The notes beneath the pieces were generated by a model that made no database searches, had not been told where the DNA came from, and saw only the letters and a list, made by a program, of their open reading frames with translations. The position numbers were made by a program, and so were the translations under genes. From Eonycteris spelaea (lineage: Eukaryota; Chordata; Mammalia; Chiroptera; Pteropodidae), in NCBI GenBank assembly GCA_003508835.1, contig PUFA01000003.1, positions 8,223,501 to 8,287,500 on the forward strand: a DNA stretch of 64,000 nucleotides. The letters are read 5' to 3'. Positions 50,885-64,000 of the stretch are shown here, piece after piece. Within the stretch, counting starts at the first letter, position 1, and each line of letters begins with the position of its first letter.

Positions 50885-51400
50885 CTTTTCAAATTTTATT
50901 AGTTTCAAGTATACAGTACATTGGTTAGACATTTATATAGTTTATAAAACAATCCTCCTGATTGCTCTTTCTCTCCTCTGGCTTTCCACTTAGCCATTAC
51001 ATCAATGCTGACTGCATTTCCTATGCTGTGCTCTCTATCTGTGTGACCATCTATCAACTGCTAATTTGTACTTCTTTAACCCTTCACCCCATTCTCTCAG
51101 ACCCCCAACTCTCCTCCCCTCTGGCTGTCACCAGATTGTTATCTACATTTCTGAGTCTTCTTTTGATTAATTTGTTATTTTTGTTCCTTAGATTCCACAT
51201 ATAAGTGAAATCACATGGTATTTATCTTTTTCTGACTGATTTCACTCAGCATAATAACTTCTAGGTCCATCCATGTCATTGCAAATGGTAGGATTTCATT
51301 TTTTTTAATGGCTGAGTAATATTCTATTGTACATATAGACCATAACTTTTTTATCCAATTGTCTGGTCCAGATGGGCATTTAGGTTGCTTCTGAATCTTA
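50885..51400 (-). mobile_element. L1 LINE 3' fragment, antisense (younger than the others)
   Basis: ACATTGGTTAGACATTTATA, then CTAATTTGTACTTCTTTAAC, ATTCCACATATAAGTGAAAT, TGATTTCACTCAGCATAATA, CTAGGTCCATCCATGTCATT and GGCTGAGTAATATTCTATTG are the antisense of an L1 3' UTR and ORF2 end. The motif around 'GATTAGACATTTATA' is one I associate with laurasiatherian L1s. 5'-truncated at the right end. Confidence 0.9.
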
Positions 51401-51404
51401 ACAC

Positions 51405-51715
51405 ATCATTTCCCAAACTGTGTTCTGGAGAACACTTGTTCCATGAGATAATTATTCTCCGATAGGATTACAAGGTTAAAAAGTTTGGGAAATACTGCAT
51501 GATAGAAATATTCTTAGGGATTTAAAATAAATTCTGGCATATCAGAGTATACTTAAAACATATTTGGTTTAACCATATTTAGTAAATATTTGGCTATATT
51601 TATTGGATGGTAGATTCAGTTTCTTTTAGCTAGATTACCCATTAATTTTAAACTACCTATTAAAATTCCTGTTTTGCAAAGCACAGTTTGAGAAATATTG
51701 TCATAATGCAGTTTT
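51405..51715. mobile_element. Probable old DNA element with similar ends
   Basis: Left end CATTTCCCAAACTGTGTTCT…CAAGGTTAAAAAGTTTGGGAAATACTG; right end GCAAAGCACAGTTTGAGAAATATTG. CCCAAACTGTG facing CACAGTTTGAG is inverted-repeat-like. Family not identified, weak call. Confidence 0.35.
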
Positions 51716-52009
51716 AGAAATAAGAGTCAAAAAGTATTGACCAGATTCCTTTAGTATATTGTTGGTCCTGTCTCTCTTGCTGATGCTATCTCTCTCAGCA
51801 GCCCTTTTTTATTTTTATGCCCAACTTTATGCTTACAAAATTACATTTTCTCTTACGGATAAAATGTGAGCCATACCCTCAGACCAGGATATAAGGAGGT
51901 CAGTGATAACAGCTTATAGTTCATCTGCTCATTACTCTTTTGCTATTATATTAGACTCCTGGTTGGTCTTTCACTACCTAGGTTGACTTTGCTCTAAAGA
52001 CCCTATTGA

Positions 52010-53105
52010 TTGTTTTTATTGGACACAACAGCTAACATAGTGTACCACTCACAGTGTTGACCTGAATAATTCTGCACAGCTTGATAGATGTTAGCACATA
52101 CACAGTACAGATCTTCTTGAAACACTGTCCGTGATGTCTTTTGCTCTGATATTTTTCCTACCACTGATTGATTTTTCTCAGTCTTCCTAACAGGATTTAT
52201 TTTTTCCCGCCTATTCCTTCTATGTTGGTGTTCCTCAGGGCTCTGTTTTAAGCTATTCTCTCTTTCGGTAAATTTTTCACGTGTGTCTCATCCACGTCAG
52301 TATTTTCAACTATAGTTTCTTTGTTAATTTAATTTTCTGTGTTTAATTCCTCTTACTGTTGAGCCCTTCTTGTCCTAGTCTCTGTTATTGATTAGACCAC
52401 CTTGACTTGGATGCCTTCAAGATATCCTTATATTAGCATATCCACAGAAAAACTCATCGTTTCTTTGTCCAATACACTGCTTGCTCCAACTTGTCTTTTC
52501 TGGCCCAATGTCTGCTACTAGCATCAACCCAGTTATCCAAGCTTTATTCCTGGGAATCATTTTTCATGCCTTTATTTCACTCACCACCCACACACATGCT
52601 CACTCAGCCCCATCAATTCTGGTTCCTGTCCCTCTCTTAAATGATACGCATCTTTACTCCACTGCCCAACCTCTTCATCATTTGTTCTTTGGCCTTCTCT
52701 TGATGCTTAACAGCAGTCCCTGTCTCTAGTGTTGCCTCTATCCAGGGCATCCTCTGCACTATATGCAGAATGATATATCTAAGACATATACTGGGAATTA
52801 TAATCAGCACCTCAACCTTAATTGGTTCAAAACCAGACCTCCTCCTCTCTGAGCCTTCTCCATTTTAATAAATAGCAATTTCATAATTTTAATAGCCAAA
52901 ACCAAAAGTCTTGGTATCATCCTTGCCTGCTCTTTCTCTCATCCAGTCCATCATCAAGTCCTGTGGGCTCAACTTTCAGAATAGAATCAGAACCCAACCA
53001 TTTTTCACCATGTGTACTGCTGTCACCCTAGTTCAAGCTACTATCATGTTTTTCCTGGATTTTCACAATAACTACATACTCATGTGTGTAGTAACTTTTA
53101 CATTC
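52010..53105 (-). mobile_element. L2 LINE, long antisense block (left part)
   Basis: TTGGTGTTCCTCAGGGCTCT, CCAGTTATCCAAGC…GGGAATCATTTTTCATGCC, TGGTATCATCCTTGCCTGCT, CATCAAGTCCTGTGGGCTC and CACCCTAGTTCAAGCTACTA give the expected antisense L2 ORF2 order. Open frames inside are fragments. A DNA element splits it from the right part. Confidence 0.8.
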
Positions 53106-53110
53106 TAAAA

Positions 53111-53423
53111 CTATGCTGCCCAATATACAGGAGCTGCTAGCCACCAGTGGCTGTTGAACAGTAGAAATATGGCTGATCTGAATTGAGATGTTTTATAAAA
53201 ATACACACTAGATATTGAAGAATTAGTATACAGAGGGAATGAACAATATCTCATTAACAATATTTCATATTATATATTGAAACAATAACATTTTTGATGG
53301 GTTGCATTATAAATTAAATATAATAGAATTAATCCACATGTTTCTTTTTACTGTCTTAACGATTACTAGAAAAATTAAAATCTCATATGTGGCTCACATT
53401 TATATCGCTGTAGAACGACACTA
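53111..53423. mobile_element. hAT-type element (MER33-like) inserted in L2
   Basis: Starts CTATGCTGCCCAATATACAG and ends …CGCTGTAGAACGACACTA, decayed inverted ends of the CAGTGCTGTCCAATA type. The interior (GCTAGCCACCAGTGGCTG, CTGAATTGAGATG, AATATCTCATTAACAAT, TATGTGGCTCACATTTATAT) fits. Flanks TTCTAAAA and CTCTAAAG match at 6 of 8, consistent with an 8-bp duplication. The family name is from memory. Confidence 0.75.
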
Positions 53424-53432
53424 CTCTAAAGT

Positions 53433-53995
53433 CTTGTTTAAACAGCGGTCAAAGCGATCTTTTTGAAATGTCAGATCTTTTCAGTGTGCAAGCTCAAATT
53501 CCCCAAAGGCTTTTCAGCTAGCTAACTCAGGGGAAAAGCCAGTCTTTCCAGTGGGCTACAAGGCCCGACACAATCCTGGCTCCTCAGCTCCTGTTCCTCT
53601 CACTCACTAGGGTCTCTCTAGTTTTTAGGACTGCCTCACAAGCCCACCTGAAGAATTCCGTGTTCACATCCCTTCCTTCACACTTCCTCACTTCCTCACT
53701 TCCTTCAGGTGTCTGCTCCAATGCCTCTTATCAATAGTGAGCATCAGAGAGTCCTATCCTGAACACCCTGTCTAAAGCAGCAGTAGGCCTACATGCACAC
53801 TCAGCAGGAACCTTTTCCTCATGTTTTGGCTTCACTTTAAAATGTCTCCCCGTTGTCTGTAGAATGAATTCCAAATTGCTTAATATGTCTAGGTGTCCCA
53901 TTATTATTTAGCTGCTGTCTAACTCTCCAGCACATTTCTCACTATTCCTCTAAGCAGCCTGCATGCCATGCATTCTGAATCACTTGCAAGACACC
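53433..53995 (-). mobile_element. L2 LINE, antisense block (right part, with a second overlapping copy)
   Basis: CAGCGGTCAAAGCGATCTTT, TTGAAATGTCAGATC, GTGGGCTACAAGGCCCGACA, ACACTTCCTCACTTCCTCAC and CCAATGCCTCTTATCAATAG continue the antisense L2. From 53820 the TCTCCCCGTTGTCTGTAGAA…TCCAAATTGCTTAATATGTC section restarts an earlier part of L2, so two L2 copies lie side by side. Confidence 0.75.
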
Positions 53996-54589
53996 CAAGG
54001 TAAGAAAAAGTGATAAAGAATATATTAGAGGGTTAAAGAATTTTATTAAACATAGATATAATCTAGTACAAGATTAGCATTCATCAAGCTTCAAACATTG
54101 AATGTTAAAACATTTTAACCCTTTGAATTCCACTGATATCCATCACATAAAATGTGTATTAATATAATCACCACCAATGGTAAATGATATACTCACCAAC
54201 ACTTTAAACCTTTGTTAAAGGATCTCTATATGAATGTTTCCCTTTATCTAATATTTATTTTTCTCTGTAGTAATTAATCTGATTAGAGTTTTTCTCCTTC
54301 TAATCCAAAAAGAAGCATAACTTATCAATAGCTTAATTAGACACCTCATTGTAAGAAAGTGAAGGGAGTTTTCAGAATGAACATTTATATTATGAGTAAT
54401 CAGCAGAACAGGAATTTATAGTTCAGTGATAAATAAATAAATAAACCTTTCAGAAATGTTTATCGTTCCACCTCATTAAAATATTATGTCTTTTGGACAG
54501 TATTTCTTAAAGGCCGTAAAATTAATAGTGTATTTTAAAAGTTTTATTGGCATGTATTTCCTAAGTCTAATTTAGCTGTAGTGTTTAAT

Positions 54590-54840
54590 TGGGCTGCCTC
54601 ATACAGGCTGGAAATCTGGCAGTTAATATTATTTTTCTGTTTTAAAAGGCAAACATTTTCCTCCAGGGCTAGCTTCCATATTCTTGAATGTGTTTATTTC
54701 ACACTGCCTTGCATTTTCATATGCTGAAATCTTGAGACTCTGTCGGAGCTAATCTGGAACTGGTATTTCTTTGTGTCTTAAAATTATGCTAAAATTTCAA
54801 TTAATCACTAATCATGCCCCTGGCTTGGAAGAATACATGA
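54590..54840. other. Non-repetitive island, candidate regulatory sequence
   Basis: No transposon wording is recognised. It includes ATTTCAATTAATCACTAATC (two TAAT/ATTA-type cores) and CTGCCTCATACAGGCTGG (CAGCCTG-like half sites). Possible enhancer by inference only. Confidence 0.22.
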
Positions 54841-54899
54841 AACTAAAATCCTGCTTATCAGCTCCTGGGTTAAATTTTAAGTCTTTCACTACACAAAGC

Positions 54900-55000
54900 A
54901 AGGACAGTGCACTAAACATTTATTGAGTACCCGTGACATCTTAGACGTTGCAATGTCTACAGAGGATTAAAGGCACCGTACATGTCCTTAAATGTAGAAA
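54900..55000 (+). repeat. L2 LINE 3'-end fragment
   Basis: ACTAAACATTTATTGAGTAC, CCGTGACATCTTAGACGTTG and GCACCGTACATGTCCTTAAA follow the L2 3' end. Confidence 0.65.
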
Positions 55001-55879
55001 AATTCTAACCTTTTCCGCTATGCCTTTTATAAATGTGCTTCATTGCAAACCAGACTCTTTTACCTCTTCAGGGAACTTGCTTCCACCTACTAGTGCTGTT
55101 TAAAATCTGCGTGATATGAATACCTCTTCCTCTTTAGTCTTCCTAAGTGGAGTTGCTTTTGCTCAAGACTCCCATTATAAGGACAAATAGAATCAACATG
55201 CACAGAAAATTTCAGACTTTCTAGAGGCATATCATTCAGATGGACTATCTTCTCCTAACCCTTACTATCTTTTCTGGACCTCCTTGATAACAATACTTGT
55301 AGACTCTGCATAAGCTCACCTTCCTTTTTCACTCACGCCATCTCCCAGAGTCATCCTGAGCATGTTTAGTGTCTCCCAAAATACTCTTCCAATGCCTTAA
55401 CTCCTCAGTCCTGAAGCCCTTCACTCCATCCAGAGTAACTCTTGGATTTGCCTCATTTTATCACCTTTTATGGATGTATTCCATTACCCTTCTAGCAATG
55501 TCTTTGTATCCGTCTTTTCTTCTCCATTCCATTTTTTTCCATAGCTAATAAAGTGATCTTTTTAAATACAAATATTTTTAGTAGTTTCCCATTTTCTAGA
55601 ACAGTGCTTCCTACCTTTCCCTTACCATGGCACACATTGAAAAAGGCAATAAATATGCAGGGGAAATTTGGACCCAGAGACCACAAACCTGGGGCCTCAT
55701 GCTGATTCAAGCCCTGCCTTAGATTTATCTTATGGTTATTCACTGAGCCACCCTCACACAGAGGAATAAGCCTAAATTTTTAGGTCCAGTGATGTAAGAT
55801 TCTCTCCTGTTCCTTCCTTCTCAAAGTGGAGCCTGGAACCAGAACTTGAATATAGGTGACGTGGCAGCAGAAGCCAGGT

Positions 55880-55900
55880 ACTGGGTGTAAGACACCCAGT
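55880..55900. other. Perfect 9-bp inverted repeat with 3-base loop
   Basis: ACTGGGTGT, loop AAG, ACACCCAGT, read directly. Immediately followed by GTAAGAC, which echoes the loop side (GTGTAAGACAC then GTGTAAGACAA). Confidence 0.9.
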
Positions 55901-56274
55901 GTAAGACAAGGAGAGGAGAACCCTTCTAGAAACCTGGGGCTCAGTTCTAGTCTGCAAGTGGTTCCCTGGGAATGATGGTACAAAGGTTCATTCATTCCAC
56001 TCCTCAGTTCCCAGACCTGTGTACTCTAGGTGTTGGGGACACAGCACCAAATGGTATCCGTTAGTTCAGTGTATATACTGCATTCCAGATAATAGTGTCC
56101 TAGGATTGTTCAGTCAGAAGATGAGAGGATTAGGACATCTATTCACTCACATCTTGGGGCTGCAGTAAGACTATGAGGTGGGACACTGGCATGATGCTAT
56201 ACCTGTACTTTACAGCTGTGCTGAACTTAAGTAGGTGAAGAGATGTACAAAGATCAGAGCATGTGCTGTATGTA

Positions 56275-56445
56275 GAATGTGTTCAGACTATAAGGGCAGG
56301 AACTACTTTTTACTGCCACTGTACTGTTAGCACACATACAGGTGCCAGGTATATAGGTTCATATGAGTGGTTTAATAAGTATCTGTTGAATTAAGATGAA
56401 ATAACTGAATGAGTAAGCAATGAATCGATGAATGAATGAAATCAT
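56275..56445 (-). repeat. L2 LINE fragment, antisense
   Basis: GACTATAAGGGCAGGAACTA, AGGTGCCAGGTATATAGG, TAATAAGTATCTGTTGAATT and GAATGAATGAAATC follow the antisense L2 3' end. Confidence 0.7.
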
Positions 56446-57119
56446 GAAATTTTCCAAGTGTATTGAATATTTTAGTATTTCTTAGATAAAGAAATTCAGG
56501 GCAAACCTTAGATGAATATTTTTTTAAATGCAACTCAGTATCTCAAATCCATGACTTCCCTATATATGTCATGATGGCAACTGCCAGTGTATCTACAGTT
56601 GTCACAGTGGCTGTCTTTTCTGGATTTATTGACCATTTTCCAGTTTAGAGTCGTTGGTATAATATTAACTTTTAGATTCAGTGTTCTCCTCTGCTTCTAA
56701 ATAGTGGTTTAACTGGCACATTCATGAAGGCATTATTTGAGTTAAATTTAAAATAGGGATATTTCAGTGGGTGAAGATGGAGTATAGAGAAGACCACAAA
56801 CAAACAAAAACATAGGGATAAGAAACCTCTGAGTGTGTTTTCAGATACTAGTGACTAATTTGAGCTTAGGATATATGAAGCGTATATATGGGAGTAAGAG
56901 GAAAAGAGCTCCCATTTGCTGAGCCTTTGAGTAGCATGCTGAAACATCCTCACACCTTCATAAACATTCCGGCCAATGATCGTCTGTGATGTTCCGCCTC
57001 TACAGTAAAGCTCGCACTTCCTGGTGGTAGAGTATATGTTTGATCTCTAAAACCTTCTGCCCAAATGCTGTAGGTCTCTCAAGGCCCTTCCCCATTTTCA
57101 CCTCTGGCATCAACTTCCT

Positions 57120-57335
57120 CCTAAGCATTCATGTTCACATAGATATCTATCTTCCCCTGGCTCTCATTTTTTGCACTTCTTAATTCCCACTCATCTAATG
57201 CTTAGCATTGTCTATGTGTTTTGTCTTCACTCTTCAATTACATAAAAATCCATCCAGGACAATGTTAATTCTTCCTGTCTCCAACGTCAGCTAGCAGAAT
57301 ACATCACTCACATAGAGGAAGCAGTAAATAATTGC
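57120..57335 (-). repeat. L2 LINE fragment, antisense
   Basis: CTAATGCTTAGCATTGTCTA, TTCTTCCTGTCTCCAACG and CATAGAGGAAGCAGTAAATA loosely follow the antisense L2 3' end. Degraded. Confidence 0.4.
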
Positions 57336-57927
57336 AAAGTTAAAAGCAACTGGTTTGGTGATGGGTATCTGAATCTCTTCTATACTTGATTTTTTAAAAA
57401 ATTAGTATGCTTGAGGAAAACGGTTAGTAGCATCTAGTTGCATAATATTTAAACTCTTGTGAAATACCTGGTTTTGTGTGCATCCGAAGAGGTGAGAAAA
57501 GTAGAATGAAGAGTGCAGGGAGATGTAGGGCAGTGTCGGTGTATTTGTTTTAATATGTCTCAAACTTTTTGTTGTCTCAATCTCAGCAAAGAATCCAAGT
57601 GATCAGACAGGATTGCTTTAGCTTTCAGAAATTTTAGAAAATTTCATGTTGATTTCTAATTTGGTGCAATTTAAGGCATATTTGAATAACAACCATATAA
57701 AACTTTTTTGATTAATTTACACACATTCGTTATACTCACCACCAATAATAGTCACTATAAACAGTGCGGTTTTCATGCTAGGAGACTCATCTCATATTAG
57801 GTGTCTTTCCTTCCTCCTACCTGCGCTCTCTCTCACACACACTTCTTTTCTTCTTTGCTTCTTTCTGGCATAATTTTGCTTTGAATTATTTTTGATGGGA
57901 TCTTGTTTTTGTCTGCTTATTTCCTAG

Positions 57928-59978
<2,051 letters not shown>

Positions 59979-61082
59979 TAAGTGCTAGAGCATTTTTTTC
60001 TCATTTCTCTTACAAGGAAATGAAAATGTAATTCTCTGCTTCACATAGCACACTCATATGCTGTAAAACTTAATAAACCTGTGATAAAAGGCAATAGTCC
60101 CTCAGTGTAAGAAATTGCTGGTAAAATTATAGTGGCATATCAGCACTTAAATTTAAAAAAATGCATTTTCAAGGGTTTATAACTTGTCTATGAAAATTCA
60201 TTTTGGACTGAAAACAGCTCATGAAATACTAGAGAAGTCAATTTTGGCTTTCTTAAGTAAATTTTAGTAAAAAATTTCCTGTTTTTTATCCAAATATTTT
60301 TATCACTGAATAGTTTAGACATAAGTAGTTTTAGACACATGTTTTAATTCTCACATTTTTCCAAAAATGTTGACTATGAATATATATTTTAGTCTTTGTT
60401 TTGGAGAGAACATGAGGTGTTACCTTTTACTCTATGCATTTTCTTCTTTGGGTATAACTAATTTTTAATTTATCATTTTTATTTGTATGTTTTTTAAAAA
60501 AATAATACCATCCACACACACATAAGTGTGGTAGTGATGGAACCAAACTCAAAATATTTCTCCTTTGCTTCATGGTTATTTGGCAAAGACATATTCTACT
60601 TGGGCAGAATTAGAGTCTCAGAAACAATCATCCATCACAAAGAAAGGAGGAGGGATTCAGAAGCTGACAATTGACAGTAACTTTGGATCCTTCTTAGTAG
60701 AAGAATTTGAGGTTTCACTCCAGTGTATACAATTAATGCTTGAAAATTGTTGTTTTGTTTAGAGGACACTGAACCTGTACCATTTAATCTAAATTTCACA
60801 ATTTTTTTTCTGTAAATGGGGTGGGGGGGGACATCAGAAGGAATCTCACATGAGTGCACTTCATGAAAAGGGATCACGTGGCTAATGCCTGCTTATTCAG
60901 AATAGGCTAGCCTTTGGTGAATTGTCCTAAAGCAGTACTCTTGAGTAAGGCTTGTTTTCAGTGGCTGTCCTAGGACCTCAGAGGCATAAACATACTTAAG
61001 CAAAATGAAAAGGAAAAATTAATGTCTTTTTCTCAGGAATTTAAAATGTGGCAAGTCATATGCCTTCATATATAGTCACCAA

Positions 61083-61259
61083 CAGTATTACTCAAGGCTG
61101 ACTACATCAGAATCCTCATTGGAGCTTTTAAAAATAAATACAGATTTCTAAGACCCACCCAAATGTACTGATTGAGAATCTCCAGGAGTTGGGCCCAGGA
61201 ATCTGTATTTTTAGATGCTTCCCAGGTCATGCCAATGCCCAGCAGGGTTAAGAACCCTG
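61083..61259. mobile_element. MER20-like hAT DNA element
   Basis: Begins CAGTATTACTCAAGGCTGAC, with CATCAGAATCCTCATTGGAG, CTTTTAAAAATAAATACAG, AAGACCCACCC, GATTGAGAATCTCCAGGAG, TTGGGCCCAGGAATCTGTAT and ending …GGGTTAAGAACCCTG. Order and 177-bp length fit MER20. Confidence 0.85.
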
Positions 61260-61399
61260 GAGGATAACAACGAAGGCTGCTTAGGAGTCCTCCCTGCCTC
61301 TGTGCAACTAAGGGAATGATAGAAGCACTCTTTTCAGTAAAGGCAGAGTACCACTGAAGTAGTTACCTCCAAAGCACTGGGCCTTAATTATTATTGAGT

Positions 61400-61500
61400 A
61401 TTGGGCGCATTCTTGTATTAACTCACAATGATTATCCAACATCTCCTCTGTGCCAGACACTGTCCTAGATAGAGGTGCATCATCTGTAGGCCTTCGTGAG
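61400..61500 (+). repeat. L2 LINE 3'-end fragment
   Basis: ATCTCCTCTGTGCCAGACAC then TGTCCTAGATAGAGGTGC follows the L2 3' end; CTCTGCCCTCAGAGAGCCTG continues it to about 61540. Confidence 0.65.
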
Positions 61501-61589
61501 CTCTGCCCTCAGAGAGCCTGCATTTTAGAGACCATGCATTACAGAAGGCTCTTCTTCAGTCAACAATCATTGGGCATACTCTGGATATG

Positions 61590-61760
61590 ATAATGTTTCT
61601 AAGAGCTTTGCAAATATTATTTCACTAGATTCTTCCAACAGTCCTATAAAGTGGATACCTTTATTATTCTTATATTTAAAAGTGGTTTATAAAACTGAGG
61701 AAGGGACAATGAAACTTAAGTCATTTTCCCAAGTTTACACAGTGTGTTAAGTAATTTGTT
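61590..61760 (+). repeat. MIR SINE
   Basis: TTTGCAAATATTATTTCACT, CCAACAGTCCTATAAAGTGG, ATTATTCTTATATTTAAAAG and AAAACTGAGGAAGG, then TTTTCCCAAGTTTACACAGT give the MIR order. Confidence 0.85.
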
Positions 61761-63948
61761 CAGTGTCTTAATCTGCAAATTCTTCTCAGAAAAATTCACA
61801 TACACACATACAATCTTTTACATGAAATTTGGGGGCTTCACAGACTCCCATGGATATCAGGTTACGGGAGCCTGCTCTGGAGGATGGCAGCAACAGTATG
61901 TAAGTAAATATGACTCCCCATCACCATCACTGAGCTCTGAATACGAACAGTTCTTTCACTTGACCCTTTTCTTGCTGTATTTTATCCACAGATTTTCTGT
62001 CCTCTTACATCACTGAACTTCTCACTTGGCTTTTTCTGTCTTTGATTCATATCTGATGATAGATGTATTTTGGACATTTCATTGGCTGCTCTTCTAATTT
62101 TGTTACTTTTAGATTACCTACATTCTCCCAATATGTAAAGGTTTTTTCCCCTAGTATCAGATAATTTTCAGTTGACCAACTCCTGTGCCTTTTCATTGCT
62201 TTATTTCCCCAAGAATGTTGCCATCCAAACTTGCATCTAGTTAAAATCTGTTTTATTTTGATTTTGCTCTTTATAGAAGGTCTTTATTTTGGTTCTTATT
62301 GGCTTCTTCTGCTTGTAAAGTAGTACTGTTCTGTATTCATTTTAGTTACTTAGAAATCACTCATGTATATACTAATGAAAAGCTGTAAGAGGTGACCTGT
62401 TGATTTGCAGTATAGATATTTGGAGGGCAGAGTTTTCCTTGTGGGGTTATGTGATGTGCTATAAGTATCTTCTCTGGCTTATGTCATCCTAAATCTATTT
62501 TCCCATCCAAATAGTAAACTGTTGACATAGACATATCTTATACAGTGCTGTTTTCCATGTGATTATATATGTTTTGTACATATGTTTAATATTAAATATA
62601 TTTAATAATATTCTTATTAACAAATCAGAAAGTTAGCTGTCAGTGGATAGATTCTGTATGTTCTACACTTAATCTAGTATCTGTCAGTGGTATCTCTGCC
62701 TAACCTAGCTCCAAGGGACCTTTTTTCTAGCTGATACTTCTGCTTTAAATTTATCTGTAATGGAGCTATTCTGTTCCTCTCAGTAAAGTACAGTTTTAGT
62801 TTGAACCTATCTTAGGGAAACTTGAAAGAAAAGAGAATAATTATGACAACAGTATCATCTATCTTCTTTTCAGAACCTTCTGAATTTTAGTAAAGAAAAC
62901 AATGATCAAATACCCAAACAGTGTATGCAGTTTTATTTCCCTTTTATTTTAAGGATGTAATTTAAGTAAAAGGTTGAAGATTTCACTGAGGTTTTTTCCT
63001 GCATTGATACTATTATAGCTGTATTTCAACTAGGTTTTTTCTTCTGGAAATGTTCTCTCTCCTGCTTATATTTGTGATTGCCTGTAGTACTCTAACTTCA
63101 TTTAGAATAGCATATTCCTCTACCATCTGCTGCTGATATTATAACCTAGTATGATAGGAAATAGTGATTTGCAAATATCTTTGCTTGTAATTCTGATTAA
63201 CTTTGTCTTATAACCTGAACATTAGGCTGGATTATTTCTTAATCTTCTTTACATTTATATGGAATATTTTTACAATAGGAGATCTACATGGAAGAATATG
63301 TCTTGCTTTACACAAATGTAATCTAATAGAGTCAACTTTGATGACCTCAAATATGTTTGTTATTCTTTAGTGAAATTTCCATTGTGTCAGGTTAGATACT
63401 TGGATACTAAAATAAGGTGATTGACTAACTAACATTTCTTATTGCTTTAAGAAAATTAAACTTTGGAAGTCATTTCAGTTCAAGATTTTATATCATATTC
63501 CTTTTGCATTGAACTTAATGATTTGGTTACGTTGCATCCTTTGAAGTTTATGTAATTTTTAATTATATGATGACATTTCTACTTTATGACTTTAAAAAAA
63601 TTTCAATCTTATACATTGTTTTGCTTTTCTGTCCATTATTCCTAGTCTTCCGTAGTATGTAATTTTCTAATTCCTTTTACTAACACTTGATAAGGTTCCC
63701 ATCTCCTTGCTTACAGAATAAAAATCTGTATCTTTCTTAACCAGAAATAGAGTTTATTTCAGTTATGATAATAAGGTCTTAGAAAAACCAAGTCATTTGA
63801 ACTTGTTTACCTAAATTAAGCATGTTACTTAGTGATTATAAAGTTAATTTGACGTATTCACTTTTATCAAAAACTATATTCGGGAGAGATCCAAGTTGTA
63901 CCTTTCATATTTTGTGGTTGAACAGTAGTGTTTCTAATTTCTGTTCAG

Positions 63949-64000
63949 GTTGGGGATGTCAAGAGAGGAATCCACAAAGCTCACTTCTGGACCAAATAAT
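63949..64000 (+). CDS. ASXL3: ASXL3 coding exon, 5' end only (residues 202-219); continues past the window
   Basis: The acceptor TTCTGTTCAG precedes 63949. The first base completes the Lys codon of the previous exon, and the rest reads LGMSREESTKLTSGPNN up to the last base. FYGEKLG is the end of the DEUBAD domain, so this exon starts the linker toward the long disordered middle of ASXL3. In known ASXL genes, large exons follow in this part of the gene. The exon's true end, and whether it is one of those large exons, cannot be seen. No stop is reached in the window. Confidence 0.93.

Overview
The window looks like the interior of a very large gene in a placental mammal. It is AT-rich, with CpG rare outside a few spots, and the only convincing coding sequence is six short exons on the + strand. 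They have consensus splice sites and compatible phases, and they are separated by introns of about 1 to 40 kb. Read in order they give one uninterrupted frame of 219 codons that I recognise as ASXL3 (Additional sex combs-like 3), a Polycomb-associated scaffold of the PR-DUB (BAP1) histone H2A deubiquitinase. The gene starts upstream of base 1 and continues past base 64000. No promoter, start codon, stop codon or polyadenylation site of the gene lies in the window.

Layout of the gene: intron (1-6804); exon 6805-6922; intron; exon 7874-7993; 9.3-kb intron; exon 17334-17497; 40.4-kb intron; exon 57928-58024; 1.8-kb intron; exon 59872-59977; 4.0-kb intron; start of an exon at 63949 that runs off the end. 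The first two exons code for a basic, serine/lysine-rich linker. The next three and the start of the last code for the DEUBAD (ASXH) domain, including the NEF motif, through which ASXL proteins bind and activate BAP1.

The introns hold fossils of mobile elements: MIR SINEs, many L2 fragments (two L2 blocks over 1 kb long, both antisense), at least five L1 pieces (nearly all antisense), two antisense MaLR-type LTRs (one with an intact 5-bp target-site duplication), several hAT-type non-autonomous DNA elements (two with 8-bp target duplications), and microsatellites. I see no Alu, B1/B2, Bov-tA/BovB, CAN-SINE or equine ERE element. The L1 fragment at 50.9 kb reads like copies I associate with laurasiatherian mammals, but the species cannot be fixed from this sequence.

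Items most worth a second look are a 71-base exon-like segment with good splice sites and an in-frame stop (28500-28570) inside the 40-kb intron, a diverged pair of about 220-bp sequences 1.7 kb apart (32.8 and 34.5 kb), and several non-repetitive islands (notably 49.6-49.9 kb and 26.8-27.2 kb) that could be intronic enhancers. I found no new protein system and no CRISPR, RNA gene or prokaryotic feature.
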